64,000 nt of DNA from Paralvinella palmiformis (GCA_025642065.1 JAODUP010000406.1:107001-171000); one strand, 5' to 3'; shown: positions 48,901 to 57,799, counted from the stretch's first letter. Numbers and translations are program-made. Notes: generated from the sequence alone by a model not told the origin.

Positions 48901-51900
48901 GGCTTAATGACCGGGACCTACGGTATTTAAAAAGTTTGAATACCTGAAAATACTGAACAGAGAAATGCTTGTAGATCATACATGCATGAACAGTCGTCGC
49001 ATGAATATTCACTCGCATATTATTATTGTACATATATATATATGAGTATGACACACAACGTGTTCATTTCTGTTAGCATTATTATTATTATTATTATAGT
49101 TCCTGTTTATTTCATCTGATCAGGTATTGCGACATTACTGAACCGTATTAACAAGCCAGAGCTGACAGTTGCAGTGGATGGCAGTTTGTATCGCTTCCAT
49201 CCACATTTCCATGACTTAATGGTGAAAAAGATCAACCAATTGCTTCATCCAGGAATAAAGGTCAGTTGGGGGTCACTCAGCGAGCTTGACTTCGATTTGT
49301 TGTTGTTGTTGTTGTTGTTGTTGTTGGCTTGACTAATATACAGATCTTGTTGAGTGTGTTTTAATACTCGTCAGATTGTTCACGTCTTAGATTGGCTTGG
49401 TAATATTAGTTTGACGTTGTGTTATTTTTTCCCATACAGTTCATCTGTATTGATACTAACTTTTACGTTTCGATAAACCGTCGTCATAAGATTTTGTCTG
49501 GTGTTCATCCATCTCTCTGTCTCCGTCTGTCTGTAGCAATATCCCGGAATCCGTTTATAATAGCTTCGGTGGTCTCATTCGGACATTTCCTTTCATGGAA
49601 TCACTGCACCGATTCTAATTTGGAATCTTTTGCGCCATGACTTGATCAAAACTTTGGTTCAAAGATCAGTAACAGAGTGGAAGTGGAGAAAAATCTGCAA
49701 AAGCGTTTCTAAAATTTTAATCCGTTATTCATCATTCAGGGAACCCACGCATTCTGGAAAACCTGGAAAATAACAAATTAATTTTCCTGGTCCTGGAAAT
49801 CAGGAAATGTCCTTGGAAAATATTACCTTTGAAAAATAAATCCACTTAGAACAAAAAAGCCCATGAATAAATATTATCTTGTAGAAGAAACTTTGATTGT
49901 AGAAGAAAAAGAGTACTGATACATACCAGTAGTCTTGACATCCCATGTCAGTTAAAATTTAAATAAAAGTGGGTGGGTCAAACAGCTAGAAGGGGTGGGG
50001 AGGAGGCTGTACCATAAAAATGTCATAATCGATCATATCTTGATTAAATATATACAAATTTTGATTTATTACCTTTAAATCTTGAATACGTTGTCCTGGA
50101 AAATGGTAATTTTGTCCTGGAAAATAATATTTCCTTGTTTGCCTGGGAACCATGCCATTAGTGCTGTGAATGCTAAATTAATGGAACAGATTTGACTAAT
50201 ATGAGATCAGGGCACTTCGATGGTATAGCAGTTAGAGCACCACCCTGCAAACCTCCTAAGTTGTAGGTTTGGTTCGAATCCAGGTCGTGCCTACATAATT
50301 TGTTTCCCATTGGCAGCTGCCGCTTGGCTATATGAGTTGCGTGACCAGTCTGCTGATGCTAAACAACTGAACGGGCCAGTAATTTGAGGGATGATTTTAT
50401 ATAAAGGCGTTTCTCACTTCACTTCATATCAGAGTTTTACTTCTTTCTTCAGACAGTTATTAAGGATGGTATTTCTTTGGTGTGTCTATTTGATGTTGGC
50501 AACAAAAAAAACACGTCCTGATTTTCCAGAGCCGAAAATAAGGTTTTATTTTTAAATGGGGAGTGGGTCAGGCGTGGTTTGAAGAACATTTCTCTTCTAA
50601 AAGCCACGTTTTTGTCCCACTCGAGTAGTCTTGGGGTGTCCTAAAAATCCTGAAACTCCCAGTTGCTTGTGGCGCACTTCTCTCTGCAATTTCCTTTTCT
50701 GCTTTTCAGGCTTTTTTCAAAAAACACTCATGCCTGTAGTAGGCTGGTTACTGACGACTTATCACTTTATAATTTTTTAATACCAGACAAGCCGCAATAT
50801 TTTTGTCTCTTCATTTTGATGATGACTTAGTGTTTGTCCAAAATTTTGTCGATGTTTGTTACCCAACGCCAATTGTCAGTTTGTCTCCGACACGGCAGTT
50901 GTGTGATTTAAAATTGGTGCAGCACTGACCATTTTGCGTGTAAATTGCAGATTGGAAAGTGGGAACTGGAGCACGAGTTGCTAGCACATAGTGAGTTTTT
51001 TGTATTATGTGTATGTGCACAAACCGAGTCTTTTTTTAAAATATCATGTTGAGGCCACATCTGATGATGGTGGTGGTGGTGGTGGTGGTTGTGGTGTGTG
51101 TGCACACACACACATGCGTGCACATGTTAGATTAAGAAAAGGTATACCAGAATGCATCGCACCTCATATTGTTTGATTACTAATCAAAATTATTGCATTA
51201 ATTAAGTCGATAATAATTTATAACCAAATTATTTCTTGATTTGACTACTGTGTTAATTTTTCATTAAAATTCCCTCAAATACTCGGTGCTGTTGACAGCA
51301 AATCCAAGTGATTACTATGTAATACTGTGTCTGTCATCAAATGTCACTCACTCACTGTCTCATTCACTTGCACATTTTGTCTCTGGATTATTTCGTTTTG
51401 ATTCATGCATTAATTAAGTATGTTGATGTCAATGAATTCTTTCTTCACTGTATGTGCGTTTGTGTGTGTGTGTGTGTGCACGTGTAAAGGTAGATAACTA
51501 GATAGACAAATCTGTATTTTTCCGTTTCACACTAATTTGACATCTAGATTAATTTAAACTTGTTTCACTTAAAAACAAATTCAGCTACAAGCACAGCATC
51601 TTCAGTTATCAGTAAATGTTAACGGCGAGTTATACATCAGCCTGTGTAGCTAGCCGCTGCTATAGAAATTAGTTTTTTATTTAACGCACACCATCAGCCT
51701 GATGTTGTATTTGCATGCGATGCTTATTCACTGTTGATCTGTACTGATCATGCTTGCTGTACCCTCGTCAATGTGGTCGTCATTGTTGTTGTTCTTTCCA
51801 GTTCTGTATGCGACTCTCGGAGGATGGTAGCGGGAAAGGCGCCGCTCTCGTAGCGGCGGTAGCGAATCGTCTTAGGAGCCGGAGTGCACAGTTAGTGTTC

Positions 51901-53016
51901 GTTGTTTTGTTTAATCACTAATCACTGATCTCTGAACATCCTTCGCACGGAATTGCCATTTCCCCATTCCAGCCGCGATCTCGGTGTCTCGGTCTACAGG
52001 TAGCCTTCCCATGGTTTGGGGTTTATAACTGGCCTGCAGCGTTCTTTTGTGGGGGGTGACGAGGGAGATGACGAAAAGCAGGTGACCAATTATCGGTGAC
52101 CTTCTTGTGCTGTTTCGTCAGTACACCTCATTCACTCACTCGCTTACTCACCCTGGTGTATCGGTGTAGTATTAACCTTTTAGATTATGTGCTCGCTGGT
52201 GTGTGCATGTTTTGCTTTTGTGGTTGTCATCCGTAGATTAGAGTAACATCGACTGCTGAAATAATCATAGCCGTGTAATAATTAATAGTGAAGATGATAA
52301 TTATAATACTACTGCTAATAATAATAATAATAATAATAATATTAATAATTTTGTGATTTAAACTGAATACAATGAAAATAAATTAATAATAGTAAGTAAT
52401 GAGTGTTTTGATTCAGAAACAAAGTATGAGTTTTCCTGTAACAGGCAATTCTTGGTTTTAGATTTTAAATTATTTCTTGTACTCCATTTCCTGAAGTGTG
52501 CATCTCCCCTCAGGTGGTAGTCTGTTGCTCCTTAGTGTCTTACCTTATGGACTAGTCGCAACTACGATGATGCGATTTGTAAATATTGCATAGTAACAAC
52601 TTTCTAATAGGGTACATAATCCAGAAGAAGCGTGCCCCCCCCCCTTCTTCAGTAATGAAAGATGCAAAAAAGTAGTGTTATTGATATGTCAAAATGCTTG
52701 TCAGATTATGAACTTCTTCCTGGAGACTTAAATATCAGTTTGTGTAGACATTTCAACGTGTTTACAAAATACAATATTCTGATTGGTTATCAGTTAACCA
52801 TTTATTATTGAGGAAATTATTAGATGCACAGCCAGATCCTAGCACTCGCACACTGCATGTTTACCTGAAAGGTGTTGCCTGATGAATGATTTCAGCCTGT
52901 TTAATTCGTTCTGTCTCCTCTAGTTCAAACTGATGCTTTCCGAAGATGGAAGTGGGAAGGGTGCCGCCCTGGTGGCAGCCGTCGCATACAGGATGAAGTT
53001 GATGAGCCCCCATTGA
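30143..53016 (+). CDS. HK: Hexokinase, single 50-kDa unit (gene span with alternative ends)
   Basis: Phosphorylates glucose and other hexoses with ATP, the first step of glycolysis. Shared exons are 41044-41206, 41481-41620, 42054-42266, 42386-42485, 44512-44591, 45033-45145, 47217-47372, 47523-47690 and 49124-49260. First exons are 34390-34485 or 30143-30202; last exons are 51802-51921 or 52924-53016. The 34390/52924 form is 485 aa if the one-base conflict at the exon 8/9 junction is ignored. Landmarks in that form: [10 protein letters not shown] (94-103, phosphate 1); LGFTFSFP with W179-T-K (hexokinase signature, sugar site); N215-D216-T (catalytic Asp); [10 protein letters not shown] (238-247); N268-T-E270-W-G; N-P-G-K-Q-L-Y-E304; VAVDGSLY (425-432); and GSGKGAA (464-470). 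All sugar and ATP contact motifs are intact. The length fits the single-domain type, not the 100-kDa vertebrate duplication. Confidence 0.95.
30210..31720. other. Putative hexokinase intron 1 (or intergenic), no other gene
   Basis: Unique AT-rich sequence. The longer frames at 31000-31239 and 31096-31362 have no motif. Confidence 0.4.
31728..32063 (+). mobile_element. GGTTCCCACA-type MITE, copy 2 (end-truncated)
   Basis: Matches the interior of the other copies (CGGAAATGTCTTTGAATTTT, GGTGGATCAGACAACTAG, CCTGGAAAATGGTAATT), but both terminal repeats are eroded. Confidence 0.75.
32751..32929 (-). repeat. SINE-1, full-length, minus strand
   Basis: Minus-strand head GGGCGCCTCCGTGGTCTAAC, box B GTGTTCGAATCTC, body GGTGTTTCATCTCTGAC and TTTTACGGCC at its 3' end. 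Confidence 0.88.
34390..34485 (+). CDS. HK: Hexokinase exon 1 (acidic N-terminus)
   Basis: ATG (AAAATG context) opens 32 codons, [19 protein letters not shown]..., ending at GAA|GTAAGTG in phase 0 to match exon 2. The segment is acidic and lacks a membrane-binding helix, as in cytosolic single-unit hexokinases. CpG-containing sequence upstream (33890-34380) and an ATTATATATTATT box near 34255 suit a promoter. Confidence 0.75.
34697..34729. repeat. (TA)n microsatellite
   Basis: About 16 TA units, then a short TG run. Confidence 0.93.
36434..36592 (-). repeat. SINE-1, diverged, minus strand
   Basis: On the minus strand a box-B-like GAGTTCAAATTCC is followed by GTGGGCATCTCTGAAGGG, TGTTTCATCTTTGACTTCGC and GGCTCATTTAGACC. 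More diverged than the other full copies. Confidence 0.8.
38563..38690. repeat. V-SINE-like 3' tail fragment and small (GGACAGCTGCTCACCC)n array
   Basis: Inverted SINE tail AATTTATATGGAGCCCTATTCAGC (key parts TTTATATGGAGC and CCTATTCAGC) at 38586-38610. Four tandem units of about 16 bp, GGACAGCTGCTCACC, follow at 38620-38680. Confidence 0.65.
38726..39152 (+). mobile_element. GGTTCCCACA-type MITE, copy 3 (most complete)
   Basis: Starts AGGGTTCCCACACGTCCTGG and ends TTCCTTGGCTGTGGGAACCA, with about 10 bp of terminal inverted repeat (GGTTCCCACA). Internally it carries the same landmarks as the other three copies. Confidence 0.85.
41044..41206 (+). CDS. HK: Hexokinase exon 2
   Basis: Acceptor TTGACAG. 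Encodes [11 protein letters not shown]... to ...[13 protein letters not shown], plus the first base of E87. It is 163 nt long, phase 0 in and phase 1 out, the same size and phases as exon 2 in vertebrate hexokinases. Donor GTAAGC. Confidence 0.96.
41481..41620 (+). CDS. HK: Hexokinase exon 3
   Basis: Acceptor TTCCCACAG. Encodes [20 protein letters not shown]... to ...MTGKATQ, including the phosphate-1 glycine loop DLGGTNFR. Phase 0 out, donor GTATGTG. Confidence 0.97.
41859..41893. repeat. (TA)n microsatellite
   Basis: About 17 TA units in intron 3. Confidence 0.93.
42054..42266 (+). CDS. HK: Hexokinase exon 4
   Basis: Encodes [10 protein letters not shown]... with [13 protein letters not shown] and [11 protein letters not shown], the PROSITE-type hexokinase signature. 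Ends IKRK in phase 0 at donor GTTTGC (weak). ATCGCCAG occurs both across the acceptor (42047-42053) and 13 bases inside the exon. The upstream one keeps the reading frame and family alignment. Confidence 0.96.
42386..42485 (+). CDS. HK: Hexokinase exon 5
   Basis: Acceptor TTTCAAG. Encodes [20 protein letters not shown] to VGVIL, with the catalytic Asp in INDTVG. Exactly 100 nt, phase 1 out, donor GTTCGT. Confidence 0.95.
42897..42931. repeat. (TA)n microsatellite
   Basis: About 17 TA units in intron 5. Confidence 0.93.
43093..43387. repeat. Large inverted repeat (two 78-bp arms, 138-bp spacer)
   Basis: The left arm 43093-43170 (starting TTGACATTAGCAAATATATG) and the right arm 43309-43387 (ending CATATATTTGCTAATGTCAA) are near-perfect reverse complements. 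The spacer holds a smaller inverted repeat (CTGTTTTAATC/GATTAAAACAG). It lies in hexokinase intron 5. A foldback transposon or a long RNA hairpin are possible readings. Confidence 0.9.
43735..43879 (-). repeat. SINE-1, minus strand, head missing
   Basis: (GAT)n start, TTTTACGGCCACTTTTGTGC, GGGCCGAGCGACCTCCG, GGTAATGAAGCGAAGTC and box B in GAGATTCGAACTCG. The tRNA-like 5' half beyond box B is replaced by unrelated sequence. Confidence 0.85.
44512..44591 (+). CDS. HK: Hexokinase exon 6
   Basis: Acceptor CATTTTACAG. Completes G238 and encodes [17 protein letters not shown] to EEPKQ, including the GTGTNACY nucleotide/sugar loop. Phase 0 out, donor GTATGC. Confidence 0.96.
45033..45145 (+). CDS. 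HK: Hexokinase exon 7
   Basis: Acceptor TTTTTGTTAG. Encodes [20 protein letters not shown] to SLNPGKQ and two bases of L302. Contains the sugar-contact Asn and Glu of NTEWG. Phase 2 out, donor GTATGT. Confidence 0.96.
45321..46159 (+). mobile_element. TIR element (TACCGTAGG ends), copy 1, hexokinase intron 7
   Basis: Left end TACCGTAGGACCTGGCCATT, right end the inverse of TACCATAGGCCAGGGCCATT. Subterminal inverted blocks GGTCAGCTTAATGG and CCCCAGCTTAATGG are also present. About 839 bp, no transposase frame. TA at both ends suggests insertion at TA. Related to 48021-48925 over nearly all its length. Confidence 0.85.
46413..47152 (+). repeat. Long SINE 1L copy interrupted by a nested SINE
   Basis: Head ACACCTCCGTGTTCTAAC, box-B-like GAGTTCAAACCC, body GTGTTTCATC and CCCATTTAGCCCAG. 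The tail is shared with 1258-1535 (ATGGATGACTCCAAATCTC, ACTGTTTTTCTCC, CTTAAGAACATCC). The tail is split at about 46769-47091 by a V-SINE-like insertion. Confidence 0.85.
46769..47091 (+). repeat. V-SINE-like element, nested copy
   Basis: tRNA-derived head (GTGATAGCACAGTTAGTTAG, box-B-like GCGGCTTCGAGGC). Body CACTCATCCATAAAAAAGTG, conserved 3' tail GCAGCTTCTAGCTGAATGGG with GTGCTATAGAAAT, and (ATT)n end. Inserted in the tail of the 1L SINE. Confidence 0.88.
47217..47372 (+). CDS. HK: Hexokinase exon 8
   Basis: Acceptor TTCGTGACAG. Completes L302 and encodes [20 protein letters not shown] to [12 protein letters not shown], ending with GA in phase 2 at donor GTAGGC. This is the junction position expected for the family (FVSxxE). 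See the exon 9 entry for the frame conflict. Confidence 0.92.
47523..47690 (+). CDS. HK: Hexokinase exon 9 (one-base frame conflict at its start)
   Basis: Encodes [20 protein letters not shown] to [14 protein letters not shown] and the first base of G410. The only nearby acceptor, GTTCAG at 47517-47522, leaves AA before TAT, so it needs a phase 1 donor, but exon 8 ends in phase 2. Removing one A of the AA after CAG would give a perfect E-Y junction. Intron 8 is only about 150 bp. A single-base assembly error in AA is the simplest reading. A real frameshift allele or non-canonical splice cannot be excluded. Donor GTAAGA. Confidence 0.9.
48021..48925 (+). mobile_element. TIR element (TACCGTAGG ends), copy 2, hexokinase intron 9
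   Basis: Left end TACTGTAGGTCCTGGCCATT, right end the inverse of TACCGTAGGTCCCGGTCATT. The interior tracks copy 1 (CATTTTGACCCTTATTTTGG, ACTCATGCAGTCATGGAGTG, TTTTAGGCCTAAAA), with some extra sequence near 48370-48470. About 905 bp, no coding frame. Confidence 0.85.
49124..49260 (+). CDS. HK: Hexokinase exon 10
   Basis: Acceptor CTGATCAG. Completes G410 and encodes [20 protein letters not shown] to NQLLHPGIK, with the adenosine-site VAVDGSLY. Phase 0 out at AAG|GTCAGT. Both terminal exons start in phase 0. Confidence 0.96.
49738..50152 (+). mobile_element. GGTTCCCACA-type MITE, copy 4
   Basis: Starts AGGGAACCCACGCATTCTGG and ends TTGCCTGGGAACCA. The interior shares GTCCTGGAAAATGG and GGTGGGTCAAACAGCTAG with the other copies. 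In hexokinase intron 10. Confidence 0.82.
50210..50430 (+). repeat. SINE-3, tRNA-derived
   Basis: Box-A-like TGGTATAGCAGTTAGAGC and box B GGTTCGAATCC spaced as in a tRNA. The 3' part has TTGGCTATATGAGTTGCG and TATATAAAGGCG. Single copy in this window, so its limits are approximate. Confidence 0.65.
50514..50735 (+). repeat. Dispersed repeat shared with 20025-20270
   Basis: Ordered similarity: TTTTCCAGAGCCGAAA, AAATGGGGAGTGGGTCA, CATTTCTCTT, TGCTTGTGGC, TTTTCTGCTTTTC. Diverged, class unknown. Confidence 0.6.
51802..51921 (+). CDS. HK: Hexokinase alternative terminal exon 11a
   Basis: Acceptor GTTCTTTCCAG. Encodes [20 protein letters not shown], then [10 protein letters not shown] and a hydrophobic tail LVFVVLFNH before TAA, 39 residues. 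It carries the complete GSGKGAA loop that closes the ATP site. With this exon the protein is 494 aa (34390 start) or 482 aa (30143 start). AATAAA at 52377-52382 could end this transcript. No donor site follows in frame, so it is a true last exon, exclusive of 11b. Confidence 0.85.
   Translation, partial: FCMRLSEDGSGKGAALVAAVANRLRSRSAQLVFVVLFNH
52377..52382 (+). promoter_or_regulatory. Candidate poly(A) signal for exon 11a transcript
   Basis: AATAAA 456 nt after the exon 11a stop and before exon 11b. AT-rich surroundings make a chance match possible. Confidence 0.4.
52924..53016 (+). CDS. HK: Hexokinase alternative terminal exon 11b
   Basis: Acceptor CTGTCTCCTCTAG. Encodes [20 protein letters not shown], then [10 protein letters not shown] and TGA, 30 residues. 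It shares 16 consecutive residues with exon 11a while many codons differ at the third base, so the duplication is old and under selection. The AYR..-type ending is closest to vertebrate hexokinases. Confidence 0.93.
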   Translation, partial: FKLMLSEDGSGKGAALVAAVAYRMKLMSPH

Positions 53017-53410
53017 TCTGGACAGGATGCCACGAGAAGGTCATGGATGGGGGATGTTGCTGCATTTGAATCCCGAGCTGTGCGACAAATCTGCGGCGGA
53101 CCTCGTCTTTGACTGCTTTATATTGCCGTCGAATGATATTCTCATATGTCATGTTTTACAGATCTGTGCCATATTGTAAAAATAATTATCTAAGTCGATT
53201 CTCCGACTTGAATCTATCTGTCTGCGTTTACTAATAGATGTTGGATTGCATCTTGTACTATTGTTGACCTGTAGTGTTTGACATAGTGAATGGTTTTTTA
53301 GAATATCCCACCCAGCATATTATTATTATTAAGCTATAGTCTGTGGTTGGTATTTGCCAAAGGGAAAATTTGTGGTATCTGAATAGGTATTAAATAGGTC
53401 TTAATATGCA

Positions 53411-53416
53411 AATAAA
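53411..53416 (+). promoter_or_regulatory. Candidate hexokinase poly(A) signal (11b transcript)
   Basis: AATAAA 395 nt after the exon 11b stop, followed by TG/AT-rich sequence. Confidence 0.6.
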
Positions 53417-53435
53417 ATTGTGTAATTTATTAGTC

Positions 53436-53438
<3 letters not shown>

Positions 53439-53469
<31 letters not shown>

Positions 53470-53614
53470 GATGTTACAGTTAATCTGTATAATCAGGTAA
53501 TATTTATATTACCTAAGATTTTCAGGTAATGTGTATTATATCTCAGTTATCAATACCTGTATTAACTGAATATTTCAGGTAATATGCACATTACCTGATT
53601 ATACAGATTAACTG

Positions 53615-53649
<35 letters not shown>
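53439..53649. mobile_element. Palindromic MITE (GTTAC..TTAATCTG ends) inside (TA)n, copy 1
   Basis: Element at about 53473-53617: GTTACAGTTAATCTGTATAA at left and, inverted, TTATACAGATTAACTG(AAT) at right, with ATAATCAGGTAATAT continuing inward on each side. (TA)n flanks it at 53439-53466 and 53618-53649. Confidence 0.85.
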
Positions 53650-53651
<2 letters not shown>

Positions 53652-53808
53652 AACCATAAATGTTTTCATATTTACACACCCACACACATACAAACGTAGA
53701 TGTAGTAATATCTTGTCAGACATTTCACTATGTTGTTCAATATTTATACACTCAGAGCTGTGTAATAGGAGAATATGTACTATGTTTTGTGAATATGTAC
53801 TATGTTTT

Positions 53809-53811
<3 letters not shown>

Positions 53812-53839
<28 letters not shown>
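53812..53839. repeat. (TA)n microsatellite
   Basis: About 14 TA units. Confidence 0.93.
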
Positions 53840-53842
<3 letters not shown>

Positions 53843-54384
53843 ATAATTACTTGAAGAGGCCTGAATGCTTGTTGTACAGTAAATATCGGTCTCTTTAAAT
53901 TAATTATTGTTTTTTTTTTTTTGGGGGGGGATCATGTGTACAAAGTTTATTGATCACTGTCTACTAATTATTAAAATGATATGCATATTTGTTTTCCACG
54001 TGATTAGGCAATTAACTCAAGTCCGATTACTTTGTCCCATGTTGTCCCATGTTGTACGTTCTCTTAGTCACGATCAGTGCACGTCTGGATCTTACTGTGT
54101 TATATGTGACTCGGTGACTATCTTTATTAAGTTATTTTCTCAGCATCTACGTCTTATTCTTTTTCAACTGTTTGCTGTTGAATGTGATGATTATTTATTG
54201 ATGTTGTTATAAATTATTGATGTCATTGGTGAGATGCATCCGATGGTTCGATTCTCATGTGAACAACAAAGGGAGCCCGTAGAAACGTCTATCACTAGTA
54301 ATATACGTGGAATGTCTGCTCTGAATATATTCAGCGAGGCGTTATTGCTGTCGGTGACATGAGATTCGATTTGTTGGCAATTAC

Positions 54385-54640
54385 TGGAACTTGAACTGAA
54401 CATGTTCAGCAGGTTACGAACCTTCACAGCTAGTACTGAACATTTATCACCAGCTGCTGAACACTGGTACCAATTACTGAGCATCCGTGTTCGTCACTGA
54501 ACATTCGTGATTAGTGAAAATTGTGTCACGATATCATGTCAGATGCTGAACACTGTATCAGTTGGTGAACATTTTGTCCCAGTTACTGAACATCTGTTTC
54601 GGAGGCTGTGCATTTGTGCCAGCTCCTAAATATGTTGACG
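54385..54640. repeat. Degenerate CTGAACAT minisatellite
   Basis: About eight occurrences of (T/G)(A/C)TGAACA(T/C) spaced roughly 25-35 bp, often followed by CCAGTTACT-like sequence. Strongly diverged, so an old array. Confidence 0.6.
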
Positions 54641-56346
54641 TCATGTTTTGACAGTTGGAATAAAGGTGACATTTGTTAGCTGTTAGGTAGCCACTTCTGC
54701 TATGAAGACGCAAGTTAAATGTTCAAAACTGGTTGGCCTACTCGCTCACCCATTCACACACATTCACTCTCTCACCATCATAGCATCAAGTGTGGACTAT
54801 AAAACTGGTTTATAGAACTGTCCTGTGGATAATTTAATTACTGCAGGCTACACAATTTGAGAGGAAAATATAGTTTATTTCTAAAGAATTGAAGCTTTTG
54901 AGAAACGACCTGTGTTGATCTGAAAGTTTCTTTGCCACAACATAAAAATGGGACCAAAATTGGCTTCTTGCTAGAGTAAACATCCATTTGAGTTGACTTT
55001 TCTCCCCAATTTTAGTAGTCATTTAGTGGAATAAAGTTTGTGTTTGTGTAGTTTTACCGTTGACCTCTGCTTTACCCATAAATATCAATTTTTCTTGGTC
55101 AGCTTGTTTTGCTAGTTATCTGGTTATAGTACACTGAAAGGAAATTTATCTGAGGGTTTTGGATTCACAAGTTATCAGACAATGGGTCGGTATTTGATAA
55201 AAGCTCCTTTTTCGATCTACCTCTTTTAGATGACAGGTGCCAGTAAACCGTTTGAGAAAATACAATTGCCATCTTGAATGAAAATTCACATTTTCATCCG
55301 TCACCTCCTTGTAAAATGGTCATCGTTTTTGTACAAGACGCTGATCCTGAAATCCACTTCTCTGCTTCCAAGCAAAAGATGAACTTTTTAAGTCTTTTTT
55401 TAATCTGAAAAGATATATTTGGTTACCTATTTCACGTCCTTTCTTACAACTTGTTGCTATTTTCCAGTTCAATTTCAAAAAATATATTAATCATGCTTTG
55501 CGATCAGTTGGTTAGGAAATTTGGAATAACTGATTGATTGTGGATGATGTTCATTAACACGATTTCGGTGCGATTGTGAAAATGGACAAAATATGTATGG
55601 TATGGAGACCTTGATGAGCGAACTGATTCAGTCAAATTGTAATGTGATATTCTAGTATAGTTGGAATAAAGGTTTAGGATGGTGTTATAAATGTAATTAA
55701 ATTGGATTAGATTTGTTGTTATGCAGATATATATGCCCGAACATAAAACTCTGTGTGTGTATGTCTGTGTGTGTGTACACATAAATACATACATATATAC
55801 ACACACATGTGTTTGTGTGCACACATACGCATGTATATGTGCTGTTTTAGTCTAGGTTTTTTGTTGTTTTCTAAATGTAACCTATGAACTCTGTATTGTA
55901 GTAAATAGTAATTTATGTCATTGTCCGTGTTGTGATGGACAACGATGTGTTGAGTTTATTTGAACTTTCGTTGTTTATTTCTTAATATCGTGGCTACAGT
56001 TTGTTCCACTGGTACCTTCTACGAATCTCATTCTTATACCTGGGTGCTTAGGTTTCTACTGTTTTATTTACTTTTTATTTCACTCAGTTCTTTCCATGCA
56101 TTTTATATTTTTATTTCCATGAAAAAGCATCTGTTTTGTTCTCATTTCGCACAATTAAATATGAAAGGTCTATGAAGTGACGCATACTTTGTTGCACAGC
56201 GATTTTGAATGGCTCTTGATAGTAACTAAATATGGGTGCTTAATTAAATCTACATTATTATTATTTCATTTACATAGGTTTAAATGGTGTCCGTAACTAG
56301 AGAATGCACATGAGTGTAAATGGTTTCCACAAGAACAACACAAAGC

Positions 56347-56434
56347 ATGAATGGTCTCTGTTTGGTTTTAATCTGACGTGAATGGTCTCTGTTGGGTTTT
56401 AGTCTGGCGTGAATGGTCTCTGTTGGGTTCATTC
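56347..56434. repeat. 31-bp tandem repeat, about 2.8 copies
   Basis: Units start at 56347, 56378 and 56409 with (A/G)TGAATGGTCTCTGTT(T/G)GGTT. A more diverged fragment lies upstream near 56315. Confidence 0.9.
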
Positions 56435-56884
56435 TTATAAAATATAGTTCCCGATTGATATGGATCGGTGCAAATGATTTTTCACTAAGACTCGCATTTT
56501 GCTCCTACACAGTGTGTTGCACCTGTGGAATCGAACTTCATCGTGTACCATCTTTCTGTGCCAACTATTTACAACAAGATATAGCGACGCTGTTGTGTTT
56601 TTGGATTTTGTGTGTGCAGATATAATCGAGATTGGGTTGTTTTCTCTCTGTTAGCTCTGACGCATTTACTTGCCAGATGATGTTCCTGTACTCGCTTGCA
56701 CTAAGAGAGTCTGCCAAGTTCTGATAGATCGGCGTTGATATAGAATATTTATTAGGAGATGATTGGTATAATTAGTAAATGATTTCAATTAATCACTGAT
56801 TGCTTTCTAACTGAATCTAACAGTGACTGTGTACTTGCTGTTGCGAATAAAATAAATTGTTGTCAATAGCTATTACAGATTGTT

Positions 56885-56888
<4 letters not shown>

Positions 56889-56921
<33 letters not shown>
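56889..56921. repeat. (TG)n microsatellite
   Basis: About 16 TG units. Confidence 0.95.
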
Positions 56922-56923
<2 letters not shown>

Positions 56924-57663
56924 TACTCTAGTCCAATACAGGAATAGTGTGTGAAACATGTAGCAGGAAGACACAAAACCTTTGTTTTAGAAAATAGCAA
57001 CTCGCTCGCTCACTCAGCAGCATGCAGGCCACACAATTGCCATATTGCAATTAGCTGGAATTAAGATTGCAGCAATGCTCCACATGACATCAATGATTGT
57101 TCCACATTGCATTTTAACCCCCCCCCCATTAGTTCAATGTGGAAATACTGGGTGGAAACCGGATGAAAGTCATAACGTCCAGTAAACAATAATTACTCGA
57201 AACTCAAACACAAGAGATGACTGCCGCCGAGGGAAACAAATTGCACAAACACAGGCATTAAATGGGTTCGAATCCACAACCTGGAGGATTGCAGTATGAC
57301 AAATATAAAAATATCCGAAACAAATTTATTTTATTTTACTCCACGTCACTACTATTACTGTATTACAGTAAACGGTAAAAACAGTGTGACATATTTTTCT
57401 TCGCGTAAAAATACATGCTTTCATCGAGAATTTTTTTAATGTAAATAAATTTATTCAACATTGTGGAAGTTGTTCTTCATAATTTGTAATTAGTACAATG
57501 GTGAAACAGAACATTTCAGAAGCTTAGTGTTTAAATTGAATACATTCTCCTGACAGATAATAAATAAATATATAATATGTTAATAACACACACTCAAATA
57601 GAGTATACATAAATATACATTTTGGATATTAATTTGTAAATACAGAGATGTTTATATACAAGT

Positions 57664-57799
57664 ATATATATATATGTTACATTTAATCTGTATAATCAGG
57701 TAATATGTATATTACCTGAAATTTTCAGGTAATCTGTATTAAATCTCAGTTAGCAATACATGTATTACCTGAAAATTCAGGTGATATACAGATTAACAA

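Larger units (their letters stand above)
53850..57660. other. Intergenic between hexokinase and IFTAP, no gene recognised
   Basis: AT-rich, with no exon-like frame showing motifs. Contains the degenerate GAACAT repeats (54385-54640), a 31-bp tandem repeat (56347-56434) and a TG array (56889-56921). Convergent gene ends on either side suit a terminator-only interval. Confidence 0.5.

Noticed and set aside
34390..53016. Hexokinase as a processed or decayed pseudogene because of the exon 8/9 shift
   Set aside because: Introns are retained, all other junctions are in phase and all active-site motifs are intact. One-base error or allele is simpler.
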